This document shows positions 1 through 8,576 of a stretch of 64,000 nt of DNA, piece by piece. Source of the DNA: DAOUKH01 sp965207995 (GTDB lineage Bacteria; Chloroflexota; Dehalococcoidia; SHYB01); the NCBI GenBank assembly GCA_965207995.1, contig OZ242299.1:2046001-2110000 (forward strand). Direction: 5' to 3'. How positions within the stretch are numbered: the stretch's first letter is position 1; each line of letters opens with the position of its first letter. The translations under genes were made by a program, and so were the position numbers. Under the pieces are notes generated by a model that saw only the letters and a list, made by a program, of their open reading frames with translations, had not been told where the DNA came from and made no database searches.

Positions 1-194
1 AAATCGACCACGAGGAACTGTTCAAGCGGATGTCACAGGTACGAGGCGTCTTCATGATGACCTACGACGAGAGTTCCGACGTGATCGAGATGGCGCGCAG
101 GCGAGGATTCCATGTGGCCAAGGTCGCAATGAAGAACACCCACCATGCAGTGATGTACGAGTTGCTAATCACGTCGCACGAGCTGACGTCATGA
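1..194 (+). CDS. D12-class N6-adenine DNA methyltransferase, C-terminal end only
   Basis: The reading frame is open from the first base of the window to the TGA at 192-194, so only the last 60 or so residues are visible. The segment VFMMTYDESSDVIEMARRRG followed by a closing MYELLIT matches how Dam/D12-class adenine methyltransferases end (S/T-Y-D/N-x-x-x, then ELLITN). The family methylates adenine N6 in duplex DNA. The catalytic DPPY motif would lie upstream, outside the window. The stop overlaps the ATG of the NotI-like endonuclease by four bases (ATGA), as expected for a co-translated restriction-modification pair. The assignment rests on a short C-terminus. Confidence 0.7.
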   Translation, partial: IDHEELFKRMSQVRGVFMMTYDESSDVIEMARRRGFHVAKVAMKNTHHAVMYELLITSHELTS

Positions 195-1060
195 CTCAAC
201 CTCGACGCTTCGGCATAGGAGAATGGTACGGACATTCATTCGTCGGGCTGACGCGGGACGAACGCCGGGCATATGCCGCCGGGACCGGTTCCCGGCCATG
301 CCCCTTTCGGATGGGTGGGGGATCATGCACGAAGATCGGTGGGGTCTGTTCGTTCAGGCTATACGAAGACGATGATGGCGTTGCTACTCCAGTATCGGGC
401 ACTGAGGCCGGATTGAGGGTTCTGTGTCCCCGGCGATTTGAGGAGGATATGACCATCTTTCGATGGGTAGGTGAGGTGGTTTTGGGTACTTCATCGCCCG
501 CCATAGCCAGCGAGGTGGGCTTCCTCAAGTCCGAGGATGGAAACACGCACGTAGGCCGGATAGACATGGTTCTGGCGAATCAGGAAGACGGCACAACAGC
601 ACTTAATTGGTGCGCCCTGGAGATTCAAGCCGTTTACTTTTCCGGTAGGAGCATGGGGGAAGAATTCAGAAACATTAGAAACTACGCGGGTGATCAGCCG
701 CCCTTCCCAGGCCAGACGCGACGACCCGACTACCGGAGTAGTGGTCCGAAGCGTCTGATGCCCCAGTTGCAGATCAAGGTGCCTACGCTCCGTCGATGGG
801 GCAAGAAGATGGTGGTAGTGGTAGACAAGCACTTCTACGAGTCCCTGGGGCGCATGGAAGAGGTCGGAGACCTATCGAGCGGAGACATAGCATGGTTCAC
901 CGTAGACTTCGAGGAAGACCACGCCAGCGGGCACTTCAAACTCGTGAGGGATAGCGTCCACGTCACTACACTTGAGAGGGCTACCGAGGGACTGACGGGT
1001 GGCTCCCCCGTTACTCTGAACGAGTTTGAGGAAGGCATCCGATCCAAGCTCGCGCAGTAA
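191..1060 (+). CDS. NotI-family type II restriction endonuclease
   Basis: A 289-residue protein. Four cysteines at residues 37, 46, 53 and 79 (CPF...SCTK...GVCSF...LCPRR) match the Cys4 iron site that is distinctive for NotI. A PD-(D/E)XK-like core follows: GRIDMVLA with D125, then ALEIQAVYFSG with E144 and Q146, the same D...ExQ arrangement NotI uses for DNA cleavage. The start ATG overlaps the stop of the upstream adenine methyltransferase, which should protect the recognition site. Classical NotI itself pairs with a different methyltransferase, so the recognition site here cannot be assumed to be GCGGCCGC. Confidence 0.85.
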   Translation: MTQPRRFGIGEWYGHSFVGLTRDERRAYAAGTGSRPCPFRMGGGSCTKIGGVCSFRLYEDDDGVATPVSGTEAGLRVLCPRRFEEDMTIFRWVGEVVLGTSSPAIASEVGFLKSEDGNTHVGRIDMVLANQEDGTTALNWCALEIQAVYFSGRSMGEEFRNIRNYAGDQPPFPGQTRRPDYRSSGPKRLMPQLQIKVPTLRRWGKKMVVVVDKHFYESLGRMEEVGDLSSGDIAWFTVDFEEDHASGHFKLVRDSVHVTTLERATEGLTGGSPVTLNEFEEGIRSKLAQ

Positions 1061-1223
1061 GGAGCTTTTCCCAATCCAGCTCAGTGTTTCCAATTGGAGG
1101 TGCCACAACCCTAGCTGGTATGCCGCACCTCGGTGAAATGATTGTTACATACCAAATCCAAGATACGATTTGGAAGAGACGGGGGATGAGCAATGAGCTT
1201 CGGTAATTGGCCTTGGACGGCAA

Positions 1224-4202
1224 GTGATGGGCTGGATTAGGCAAACAGTAGCATTGGCAGCGGCCATGGTCCTGACGGTGTGCCTTCTCTCGTGCGGAGA
1301 CGGCACAGAGCCGGTTCGCCTCGCCACCGAGGGCGATTACCATCCCTTCAACTTCATCAACGACGACGGCGAGATCGACGGGTTGGAGCGCGAGCTCGGC
1401 GACGAGTTGTGCCGCCGGGCCGAGCTTGAATGCGAGTGGGTGCTCAATGACTGGGAGAGCATGATCCCAGACCTGGTGGCGGGGGAGTTCGACGCCATCA
1501 TGGCCGGTATGAGCATCACCGACAAACGAGACATGACCATCGACTTCACCGAGCCCTATTACCCTCCCACACCGTCTGTCTACCTCGCGGTGGCGGGCGC
1601 GGGTGATGAGGCCGTCGAGGGGCGGCTAGGGGCCTACGCCAGCACCATCTACTCGGACTACTTTACGGAACGGGGCATCGCGTACATAGAGTTCAGCGAC
1701 GAGGACGACCGGTTGGCGGCCCTCCTGAATGGCGACATCGACGCGATGCTGGTGGACCACGCCTACGCCGTGGACAAGCTCTCGGAGTACGAGGGACGAC
1801 TGGCCGTCGTCGGCCCATCCGTGCTGCTGGACCGGGGGATCGGCATGGGCGTGCGCAACAACAACGACCTGCTGGCGAAGCTGAACTCTGCCTTAGCGTT
1901 CATGAAGGCCGACGGGGCGCTGGATGCCCTCATCGTCAAATGGGTGGGCGAGGACGCAGCGACATTCGGCGGAACCTCGGTGTCGTCCTCTGTGTCATCG
2001 CCGACCGCCACGCCTGCACCATCTCCCACAGCCACGCCTACTCCCGAGCCGAGTCCAACACCGACTCCCACCCCTGAGCCTCCATCCGCGCAGGAATTGT
2101 TGGACGCCACGACCGCAGCCATGAAGAACGTCGAGTCCGGCCACGGGGAGGTGGACATCGCCGTCAAGCTGACGCAGGCGAACGAGACGGTGGACATGGC
2201 GATGAGCGTCGTGGGTGACTTCCAGGTCCCGGACCGCAACCAGGCGGAGCTCAGTTTCAACGCTGGCGGCGTCACCGTGGAGTTCGAAGCGATCACCATC
2301 GGCGACAAGACCTTCATGACGGACTTCATCACGGGTGAATGGACCGCCCTCCCCAAGCTGCCCACGCCCTTCGGCAATGAACTGCTGGCAGCCGGGGCAT
2401 TCGGCACCGACTTCGGCCCGGAAGTCGCCCAGGGCTTCGTCCTGGTAGGAGAGGAAACACTCGACGGCGAGAGCGTCTACCGTGTGAGAGGTCCCGTTTC
2501 GGGTGAGGTCCTCGCCGAAATGCTGAACGACCCCAGCATCGGGAACGGCGAGGGTGAGGTCGAATACTGGATCGGGGTCGAAGACAGCCTCGTGCGCAGG
2601 GTCGTGATTGAAATGGAGATAACCGAGGACGACCCCATCACCAACAGCACCATCATGCTGGAGATGACGGCCGTCACGGTTCTGTCCGACTATAACCAAC
2701 CCGTGGACATTCGGGAGCCGGAGGTGGAAGGCGAAAACGTGTTCGGTGGGGACGACCATGGAGACTATCTCGAGAATGCCACCACTGTAGACCCCGGCGA
2801 GAGCGTCGAAGGGAAAATGGACAATGACTACGACCTAGACTACTTCCGATTTCAGGCCGAGGAGGGCCAGAGCTACGAAGTAAGGGTAGACCACGGGACC
2901 CTGGAGAGTTCCGGGCTTACCCTTTACAACTCCTCGTGGGATGTGGAGACATGGAGCGACGACAATTGGGATGCCCAAGGGTCTCGGGTTACGTGGGTTG
3001 CGCCTAGCTCGGGGTGGTACTACGTTCTTGTAGAGGGCATCGGGGCCACAGGGTCCTACACTTTGACGGTAGTTCCCGCCAGCGCCGCCACGCCAGCGGC
3101 TACGCCCACACCTGAGCCGACGCCCACACCTGAGCCGACGCCGGCCAATACTCCCACGTCCGCCTACTCCATGCAACCGCACGTGTTCTTGAGGGTCGTG
3201 CTGGTTACGAAGGACTGGGTGCCGTTCTCCAATCCAGGCGGCTGGACGCAGGCGGTGCCGCAGAAGGAGAGTGCAACGCTCCGGTATTACGAAGCGGCGA
3301 TATGGGAGGAGATGGGCTCCGTTCACCTCTACGCATTCCCCAACGACTACGATCCGCTCTACGGCGTATCAGGAGGAGTGTCCAAGGACGATGTGATCGC
3401 CTACCGGGAGCAGTACTCCTTGAGCGTCCGCACGGGGATGCCGGAGGAGTCGTCGGATGAACGGAGCGACTTTCTGCGGAGCGCGTTCGAGGACTTCGCA
3501 GCGGTGCTAGTGGAACGCCATCCTCAGGGGGAGCATCACTTCATGTTCAGCGGCCATGGCGGCCCCGGCGGCGACCTCTTCGCAACGCAGGTGAAGAACG
3601 CTGACGCAGATGCTTTTCTCGCGTCGTGGACACGGCACTTGGGCAGGCCCCTGGGAGTCATCGACATGGGCGGGCCGTGCAACAAGGGCGGCTACGAGGA
3701 TCTGGCCAACTTCTGCAAGCACGCCCGCTACTACGTGGCATCCGACCTGCCCAACGGCGGGTATTCGATGGATGAATGGACACCGGAGAAGCACTGGGAG
3801 ACCAGCGAGGCGAAGCAGTACCACCGCATCCTTGCATCGAACGACACCCTGGAAGAGGCGCTCATCGAGCGCGTCAACCTTCGCAGGACGCACTACGAGT
3901 ATTCGCGGGACAACCAGACGAGGGACAGGGTGGCCCAGGCGAACTACGTGTACTCTTGCGTCGCCTTTGGGGACTTCAGCGAGGCGTTCGAGGCATTCCT
4001 CGAACATACGACTATCCCATACCCCTTGCATGACCTGTATGAGTTGCTCGTGGGGTATTCGGCATCCCCCGGCCTGCTGGAGAAGTTCCAGAAGGTCATC
4101 GTGCACGCCGTAGACAACCGGGACTTCTTCGAATGGAGCTTCCCCGCAAACGGCATGATTTCGCCGCTGGAGCGCATCTACCATCGTTCGCCGTCGCAGT
4201 GA
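1224..4202 (+). CDS. Secreted lipoprotein: solute-binding domain, LppX-like domain, PPC domain and C-terminal caspase-like peptidase
   Basis: A 992-residue mosaic. Residues 1-24 are a lipoprotein signal with lipobox LLSC (C24). Residues about 30-248 are a bac_3 solute-binding domain like those of amino-acid ABC transporters. A Thr/Pro linker (about 255-288) follows. Residues about 290-505 resemble LppX/LprG-type lipoproteins. Residues about 515-625 look like a bacterial pre-peptidase C-terminal (PPC) beta domain. A second Thr/Pro linker leads to a C-terminal clostripain/caspase-like domain with H778 in FSGHGGPGGD and C819 in IDMGGPCNKGG. No ABC permease or ATPase gene lies beside it, so a sensing role with proteolytic output is more likely than transport; that is inference. 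Start is GTG 1224 or ATG 1227. Confidence 0.8.
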   Translation: MMGWIRQTVALAAAMVLTVCLLSCGDGTEPVRLATEGDYHPFNFINDDGEIDGLERELGDELCRRAELECEWVLNDWESMIPDLVAGEFDAIMAGMSITDKRDMTIDFTEPYYPPTPSVYLAVAGAGDEAVEGRLGAYASTIYSDYFTERGIAYIEFSDEDDRLAALLNGDIDAMLVDHAYAVDKLSEYEGRLAVVGPSVLLDRGIGMGVRNNNDLLAKLNSALAFMKADGALDALIVKWVGEDAATFGGTSVSSSVSSPTATPAPSPTATPTPEPSPTPTPTPEPPSAQELLDATTAAMKNVESGHGEVDIAVKLTQANETVDMAMSVVGDFQVPDRNQAELSFNAGGVTVEFEAITIGDKTFMTDFITGEWTALPKLPTPFGNELLAAGAFGTDFGPEVAQGFVLVGEETLDGESVYRVRGPVSGEVLAEMLNDPSIGNGEGEVEYWIGVEDSLVRRVVIEMEITEDDPITNSTIMLEMTAVTVLSDYNQPVDIREPEVEGENVFGGDDHGDYLENATTVDPGESVEGKMDNDYDLDYFRFQAEEGQSYEVRVDHGTLESSGLTLYNSSWDVETWSDDNWDAQGSRVTWVAPSSGWYYVLVEGIGATGSYTLTVVPASAATPAATPTPEPTPTPEPTPANTPTSAYSMQPHVFLRVVLVTKDWVPFSNPGGWTQAVPQKESATLRYYEAAIWEEMGSVHLYAFPNDYDPLYGVSGGVSKDDVIAYREQYSLSVRTGMPEESSDERSDFLRSAFEDFAAVLVERHPQGEHHFMFSGHGGPGGDLFATQVKNADADAFLASWTRHLGRPLGVIDMGGPCNKGGYEDLANFCKHARYYVASDLPNGGYSMDEWTPEKHWETSEAKQYHRILASNDTLEEALIERVNLRRTHYEYSRDNQTRDRVAQANYVYSCVAFGDFSEAFEAFLEHTTIPYPLHDLYELLVGYSASPGLLEKFQKVIVHAVDNRDFFEWSFPANGMISPLERIYHRSPSQ

Positions 4203-4239
4203 GTGTTACCTACGGAGGAAGTGGGCGGCATACATGCCG

Positions 4240-4282
4240 CTAGAGAGGGAGGCTCATCCGAATGGATAGCCTCCCTCTCTAG
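4240..4282. terminator. Perfect 15-bp hairpin between convergent genes
   Basis: CTAGAGAGGGAGGCT (4240-4254) pairs perfectly with AGCCTCCCTCTCTAG (4268-4282) across a 13-base loop. It lies 38 bases after the stop of the solute-binding/caspase gene and just before the 3' end of the interrupted XRE gene on the other strand, so it could terminate both. There is no strong T run. Confidence 0.65.
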
Positions 4283-5466
4283 CAAACTACGCGGCTCCCG
4301 CCTCCGGCTGCATGAGCAGAGCGGAGTAGCTTGGCGCAACCACGTGGTCCACGGACACCTTCCCGGCGCCGTCGTACCCGGTGCGGAACGCGTACTCCAC
4401 CTCCGCGCCCCAGGGCACCCGCCCACCGACGCGCACAGCGCCGCCCCTGGCCGTGCCGTCCCTTCCGCGAGCGCCGGGTGGATTCACATTTCAAGTGCAA
4501 CACTCTGTCCAAAAATATCTCTGCCGGAGTCCTGTAATCAAGGCACTTGCGTGGAGTATTGTTGTAGGCCTGTACCAGTCGTGTGAACCGGTCTTCAGAC
4601 AGACTGGCCAGGTCAGTCTTGCGGGGCAGGGTCCGACGCAGCCGGCCTATTGCGTTCTCCACTCCACCCTTCTGCCAGGGAGAGTACGTATCGCAGAAGA
4701 AGGTCTCTATACCCAACTCGTGAAGTTGGTAATGGTATGCGAACTCTGTTCCGTTGTCGAAGGTGACCGTCCGTCTCCATTCCGTGGGGAATTGACCTAG
4801 TACCTGCGTCATCGCGGAGGCGATGGGGCCGGAGGCCTTTCCAGGAGGTCTCAGCGCTATCAGGATCCGGGAGTGCCGTTCATGCATGGTTAGCACCGCC
4901 TGACCATAGGTCCTGAACAGCATCAGGTCCGCCTCCCAGTGACCAGGTGTGCTTCGGTCTTCGGCAACCTGCGGCCGCTCGGTGATGGGACGACGCTTTG
5001 CCATGAAGGAGGCGGGACTCCCACCTCTGCGGCCTCGGAAGCCGCGCTTCGACTTACCGCGGGCCAAGTAATGACGCCAACTGTAGTCCTTCTTACGCGC
5101 CATCTGCCCGTAGATGAACCGGTAGATGCTCTCGTGCGATATGACTCTCTTCCCTGACTCCAGGGCCAAACGACCCGACACCTGCTCCGGTGACCACCCC
5201 TGCTTGAGCCGGGAGAACACCTGCTCCCGCAGTATGCTGTCCCTTGCCAGTCGAGAGCCACGCCAACGACGAGCATGCGCCTGCTGGTCCGCATACCTGG
5301 CTTGGTATCCCTGAGTACGCGAGCCATTCCGCTTCAACTCCCTAGCCACTGTCGATGCCGAGCGATCCATACCTGCCGCGATTTGGCGGACTGATTGTCC
5401 CATGGCATGTAGTCGGGCAATCTCACACCTTTCTTCAATGGTGACATGTCCATAATGTTTTCCCAT
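4279..5466 (-). CDS. IS30-family transposase
   Basis: 395 residues as read. The N-terminal HTH (TIEERCEIARLHAMGQSVRQ) is followed by an rve-type DDE core: HWEADLM, TFDNGTEF and GGVENAIGRLRRTLPRK carry the two D and the E, and the YNNTPRKCLDYRTPAEIF block is typical of IS30. The IS end lies near 4484, so the last roughly 65 codons after LHLKCE are read from flanking host DNA. The native protein presumably ends close to the terminal repeat. It is the only gene in the element and appears intact. Confidence 0.92.
   Translation of the reverse strand: MGKHYGHVTIEERCEIARLHAMGQSVRQIAAGMDRSASTVARELKRNGSRTQGYQARYADQQAHARRWRGSRLARDSILREQVFSRLKQGWSPEQVSGRLALESGKRVISHESIYRFIYGQMARKKDYSWRHYLARGKSKRGFRGRRGGSPASFMAKRRPITERPQVAEDRSTPGHWEADLMLFRTYGQAVLTMHERHSRILIALRPPGKASGPIASAMTQVLGQFPTEWRRTVTFDNGTEFAYHYQLHELGIETFFCDTYSPWQKGGVENAIGRLRRTLPRKTDLASLSEDRFTRLVQAYNNTPRKCLDYRTPAEIFLDRVLHLKCESTRRSRKGRHGQGRRCARRWAGALGRGGGVRVPHRVRRRREGVRGPRGCAKLLRSAHAAGGGSRVVC
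4287..4483 (-). pseudogene. 3' fragment of the four-XRE-domain gene, cut off by IS30
   Basis: This is the continuation of the gene whose 5' part lies at 5504-6478, on the far side of the IS30 element. The fragment encodes about 65 residues ending ...VEYAFRTGYDGAGKVSVDHV and a short Ala-rich tail. Restoring the gene by removing the element would append this segment after the fourth XRE domain. No known domain is recognised in the fragment. Its frame differs from that of the transposase, which also reads through here. Confidence 0.6.
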
Positions 5467-5503
5467 GACAACACCTTAACCAAGTGTTGCACTTCGTTTG
5501 TGA
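4484..5503 (-). mobile_element. IS30-family insertion sequence, about 1.02 kb
   Basis: The two ends share imperfect terminal inverted repeats: TCACA-N4-AAGTGCAACACT at 4484-4504 and its reverse complement ending at 5503. The length is typical of the family. The element sits inside an XRE-repeat regulator gene, whose two pieces lie on the same strand at either side. The exact target duplication is not resolved by eye; IS30 elements usually duplicate 2-3 bases. Confidence 0.8.
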
Positions 5504-6478
5504 GTTTAGGCCGTGCACCACCATCCCGCTGCGCTCTCCTTTCTTCCAGCCAAGAACCTTGAGCGCGGCAGGCATCACCCACTCCTTCCCCTGGGTCCGC
5601 TGAAACAGCGCCCCGTGCAGCTTGCGCAGGACGACGGCGGACGGGCTGCGCTGGCCGTTCATGATCTGGGAGAGGTGGCCGGAGCTGATGCCCGCCCGCC
5701 GTGCCACCTCGTTCTGGCTCACGTCCAACTCGTCCATCCGCTGCCAGATGAACTGCCGGTCTACGTCGGGGCACTGGGCGGACGCGACCTTCGCACGCCC
5801 TCCAAGCACGGCCTCTACCTTGGCTTGGAGCTTCACCCCCATGCACCGCTTGCCGCGCGCCACCTGGCTCAGGTAGCCTGCGGACACGCCGACCATCTTG
5901 GCCAGCTCCTTCATGCTTATTCCGAGCGAGCGAGCAGCCTCGCGGATGAAGTTGCTAGCGTCGTCGTCCACAACCTCGCCCTGGCGGTTGGCGAGATTGG
6001 CGGGGGCGACCTTGGCCGGTGCGCCCAGGACAGACTCGATCTGGGCCTGCGCCTTCACGCCCATGGTTCTGCGACCCTTCGCGACCTGGGTGAGATACGA
6101 GTAACTCACGCCCGACCGGTCGGAGAGCTCCAGCATCGTCATGCCGAGGCTGCGTGCGGTCTCCCGGATATAGGAACTCTCGGAGGTGACCTCTTCGCTC
6201 TGTCGGTAGACGATGCCCTGTCCGGGGACCTCTCCCAGCACGGCGATTGCCTTCTCCCGCAGGTTGGGGGTCCAGGGCTTCCTGCCCGTGCCGACTTGGG
6301 AGAGGTGGCTTGCGCTGACCCCCATGAGTGCCGCCAACTCCTTCACGGTGAGACCCTTTCTCCTGGCCGCAGACCTGAGTTCGCTCTCGGGCCTGCCCCT
6401 GCGCTCGGCGGGCGTCGCCGCATCCGTCCGTGTCTCCGTCGTCTTCGTCGGGTTGGTCGTTGTGGTTGCCGTCGTCAT
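5504..6478 (-). pseudogene. Regulator with four tandem XRE helix-turn-helix domains, interrupted by IS30
   Basis: A Thr-rich N-terminus (about residues 1-30) is followed by four consecutive Cro/C1-type HTH units, each about 50 residues, carrying the sequences GVSASHLSQVGTGRK, GVSYSYLTQVAKGRR, GVSAGYLSQVARGKR and GISSGHLSQIMNGQR. Tandem arrays of four XRE units in one chain are rare. Translation starts at ATG 6478, preceded by AAGGAGAAG. The open frame runs into the IS at about 5503 and would end with IS-encoded residues. The original C-terminus lies at 4287-4483. All four HTH domains survive, so a truncated protein may still bind DNA. The fourth unit resembles the single-XRE protein at 44840-45079. 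Confidence 0.8.
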
Positions 6479-6505
6479 GTCGCTTCTCCTTTTGAAATGA
6501 AGAAG

Positions 6506-6583
6506 CGGGACGGCCTACCACCCCCGTGGGGCGGAGACAGTCCCGCTTTGAATTGGCGTCCCGAATGGCCGGGACTGTCTCCG
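6506..6583. promoter_or_regulatory. Perfect 14-bp palindrome with four CGGGAC sites upstream of the XRE-repeat gene
   Basis: CGGAGACAGTCCCG (6532-6545) is repeated as its exact reverse complement at 6570-6583. The word CGGGAC/GTCCCG occurs four times nearby: 6506-6511, 6540-6545, 6558-6563 and 6570-6575. The block lies 28-105 bases upstream of the start of a protein with four HTH domains. It may be an operator array or an attenuator hairpin; the sequence alone does not decide. Confidence 0.5.
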
Positions 6584-6609
6584 TGGGTTTGTGTTGGCTG
6601 GCAAAGGGA

Positions 6610-6645
6610 AGGGCCGCGACTCCTCCTGGGAAGAGACGCGGCCCT
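6610..6645. repeat. 9-bp inverted repeat hairpin
   Basis: AGGGCCGCG at 6610-6618 pairs with CGCGGCCCT at 6637-6645 across an 18-base loop. It is a second strong hairpin in the leader of the XRE-repeat gene, about 130 bases upstream of its start. Confidence 0.5.
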
Positions 6646-7423
6646 GTGCTCGCCAACCGCTATGTGGGCCTTGCGTGCGAGAGCCGTGGCATGAATGCTG
6701 TCGAAGCCGACTCCGACGCCCTCGACCTCGCCTACCGGTTACTCGACGTGCATGTTCACCTCCTCGATGTTGTTGATGTTGTTGACCCGCGCGGCATCCA
6801 GGGCGCGGGTTGTCTGTGTGATGGGTTCGGTTGACGCGAGACGCACTTCGCCCACGGTCGGATGCCGGACGCGGGGACGAAGGGAGTGAGAAGGACGCAG
6901 CTCAGCCCAGAGTCACGTCACGGGGGAGCGACCCAGGGGAGAGAACTGCGTTGAAGGGGATGCGACCGGCCTGAAGTTCAACCACAGGACGGCGCGGCGA
7001 GTGTGACGCGGCCTGCGAGGTCGTCGCGGGCCAAATGTGAGTGGAAACTGCGACCCAACCGCGTGACGGTTGCGCCGCAAAACTTGTGGGACCGACCAGG
7101 TGCGATGGGCGCACTCCGGCCAAGGTGTCCGAGGGGCCGAAGCGAAACGCGCCTCTGCCGCTGCGAATGTGTCCCTCCGGGGCGGCCTTCGGGAGAGCGC
7201 AGTGCTCGATCCCTCCGGTCTGACCCCTGGGTGGCTTTCAGAGAGCGCGGTGCTCGATCCTACGCAGCCGGTCCCGGATTCGGGGGACGGGAACCCTCCA
7301 GGTTTCTCGGCATGAAACAACTGGAAAAGCCTGAAACTGACTCCATTATTGCCGAACAACTGAGCGGATGGAAGGGTTTCAGGGTCACAGCGCCCAAAGT
7401 GTTCTGTTCAGTTCCACGAAACC
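6646..7423. other. Gene-free stretch with short direct repeats
   Basis: No credible gene is seen; open frames here have no family features and atypical composition. A 20-base word, GAGAGCGCRGTGCTCGATCC, occurs at 7193-7212 and 7241-7260 (one mismatch, period 48). The segment at about 7290-7420 resembles the segment at about 9490-9560. Both lie downstream of copies of the same HTH/coiled-coil gene, so they look like part of one duplicated unit. Confidence 0.5.
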
Positions 7424-8305
7424 CTAAGCGCGCCGCGCCGGCCACCAGCGGCTCCGCCACAGGCCGCACGTGAGCGCCTTCCACAGCAGATGCCTCCAGG
7501 CCAGCGCCCTGCGGACCTCGTGGAGGGTGTCCTTGCGCCAGGTGAGCTGTGTGCTTCGGTAGAGTCCGTGCAGCGGCTGCGTCTCCGGCGGCAGGGTCAT
7601 CCCGTGCTCTTCGAGCAGGGCCACCTCCAGGCTACGGACCCGTTCCTCGGTCTCCAGCCAGGCCAGGCCCTTGCCTGTGCCCACGTGTCCCGCCTTCCAG
7701 ATTTCGCGCCACTCCTCGATGAGCGGCCACGCCTCGCCGAATACCTCCTCGTCGTCGGGCGCGGGCTCCTTCGTCACCAGCTCGGGATACAGCCGCTTTG
7801 GGTACCTGGCCCTCGCCGACGGCTTGTCCGTCGCCGGGGCCTCCTCCAGCGCGTCTCCGGTTGCGTCCTGGGCCTCCGTCGGTCCCGTCGTGGACTCTCG
7901 CTGGGCTTCCGCACGCGACAGCCTCTTCTCGATCTTCGCTAACGCCCCGCTCTGCTCCTCACACAGGACTTTCACCTCGCCTTTGACGGCGTCCAGACCC
8001 TCGTGCAGCTCTTTCGCCAACCCCTCCACCCGACGCTCCAGCGCGTCGTGACGCTTCCGCTGACGGGCGACGGACGAACCCACCCCATCCCGGAGGCCCC
8101 GCTCCAGGGCTTCCCTGAGCCGCCACGTCATTCCGCCGCCATCCATGCAGGCACCCACGGTCCGCCGGTCTATCCCCAGCGCCCGCGCCGCTCCCTTACG
8201 GCTCCCTTCTCTTCGCACCACCTCGTGCAGCAGGGCCATGAGGCGATTGACGTGCTCCTCCTCGACGTCTCCCTCTTCGGTTATGACCTTCTCACTCGCT
8301 TCCAT
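7424..8305 (-). CDS. HTH/coiled-coil protein, unrecognised repeat family, copy 1
   Basis: 293 residues. Residues about 15-65 form a helix-turn-helix with GAARALGIDRRTVGACMDG followed by RLREALERGLRDG. A charged, probably coiled-coil middle (about 75-140) and an acidic linker follow. The C-terminal module has EEVFGEAWPLIEEWREI and LEVALLEEHGMTLPPET. It shares all of these parts with the gene at 16152-17045 and with decayed copies at 9498-10201 and 35036-35275. The start ATG 8305 has a GGAGGAGG ribosome site. A perfect GTACA-N3-TGTAC palindrome sits directly upstream of that site, suggesting autoregulation. The architecture recalls plasmid KfrA-like proteins (HTH plus long coiled coil), but no family was recognised. 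Confidence 0.75.
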   Translation of the reverse strand: MEASEKVITEEGDVEEEHVNRLMALLHEVVRREGSRKGAARALGIDRRTVGACMDGGGMTWRLREALERGLRDGVGSSVARQRKRHDALERRVEGLAKELHEGLDAVKGEVKVLCEEQSGALAKIEKRLSRAEAQRESTTGPTEAQDATGDALEEAPATDKPSARARYPKRLYPELVTKEPAPDDEEVFGEAWPLIEEWREIWKAGHVGTGKGLAWLETEERVRSLEVALLEEHGMTLPPETQPLHGLYRSTQLTWRKDTLHEVRRALAWRHLLWKALTCGLWRSRWWPARRA

Positions 8306-8545
8306 CAGTCCCTCCTCCGGTACAACATGTACCCGTTTTGTACACGGCTTGCCGATCCTCTGAGGTGTACAACATGTACCGCTTCAGCTACGGACGATGT
8401 ACCACCCCGTCGCAACCGGTCCCTGACAAAAAGTGTTCGCTTTTCACGCCCTGTAGGGGCTGCTTTCCCCCTGTTCCAGCTTTGAAAACCGCCCAGATGT
8501 ACAACATGTACACGGACGCGTTTTCCTGTACTACCCCATGACATC
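8306..8545 (-). promoter_or_regulatory. Leader with three identical GTACAACATGTAC palindromic sites
   Basis: The 13-base word GTACAACATGTAC occurs exactly at 8320-8332, 8367-8379 and 8499-8511. It is an inverted repeat GTACA-N3-TGTAC. Extra TGTAC half-sites lie near 8337, 8397 and 8526. A GGGG-loop-CCCC hairpin and a TTCAGCT-type word (about 8451-8490) are shared with the leaders at 10430 and 36620. The position upstream of an HTH gene fits an operator array. Confidence 0.6.
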
Positions 8546-8576
8546 ACGGGAGGCCCCGTGGCGGGGTATCCCCTGG

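Noticed and set aside
5513..6694. Long plus-strand open frame over the XRE-repeat gene
   Set aside because: It is the antisense shadow of a high-GC gene. The minus strand has four clear XRE domains and a ribosome site, while the plus frame has no family features.
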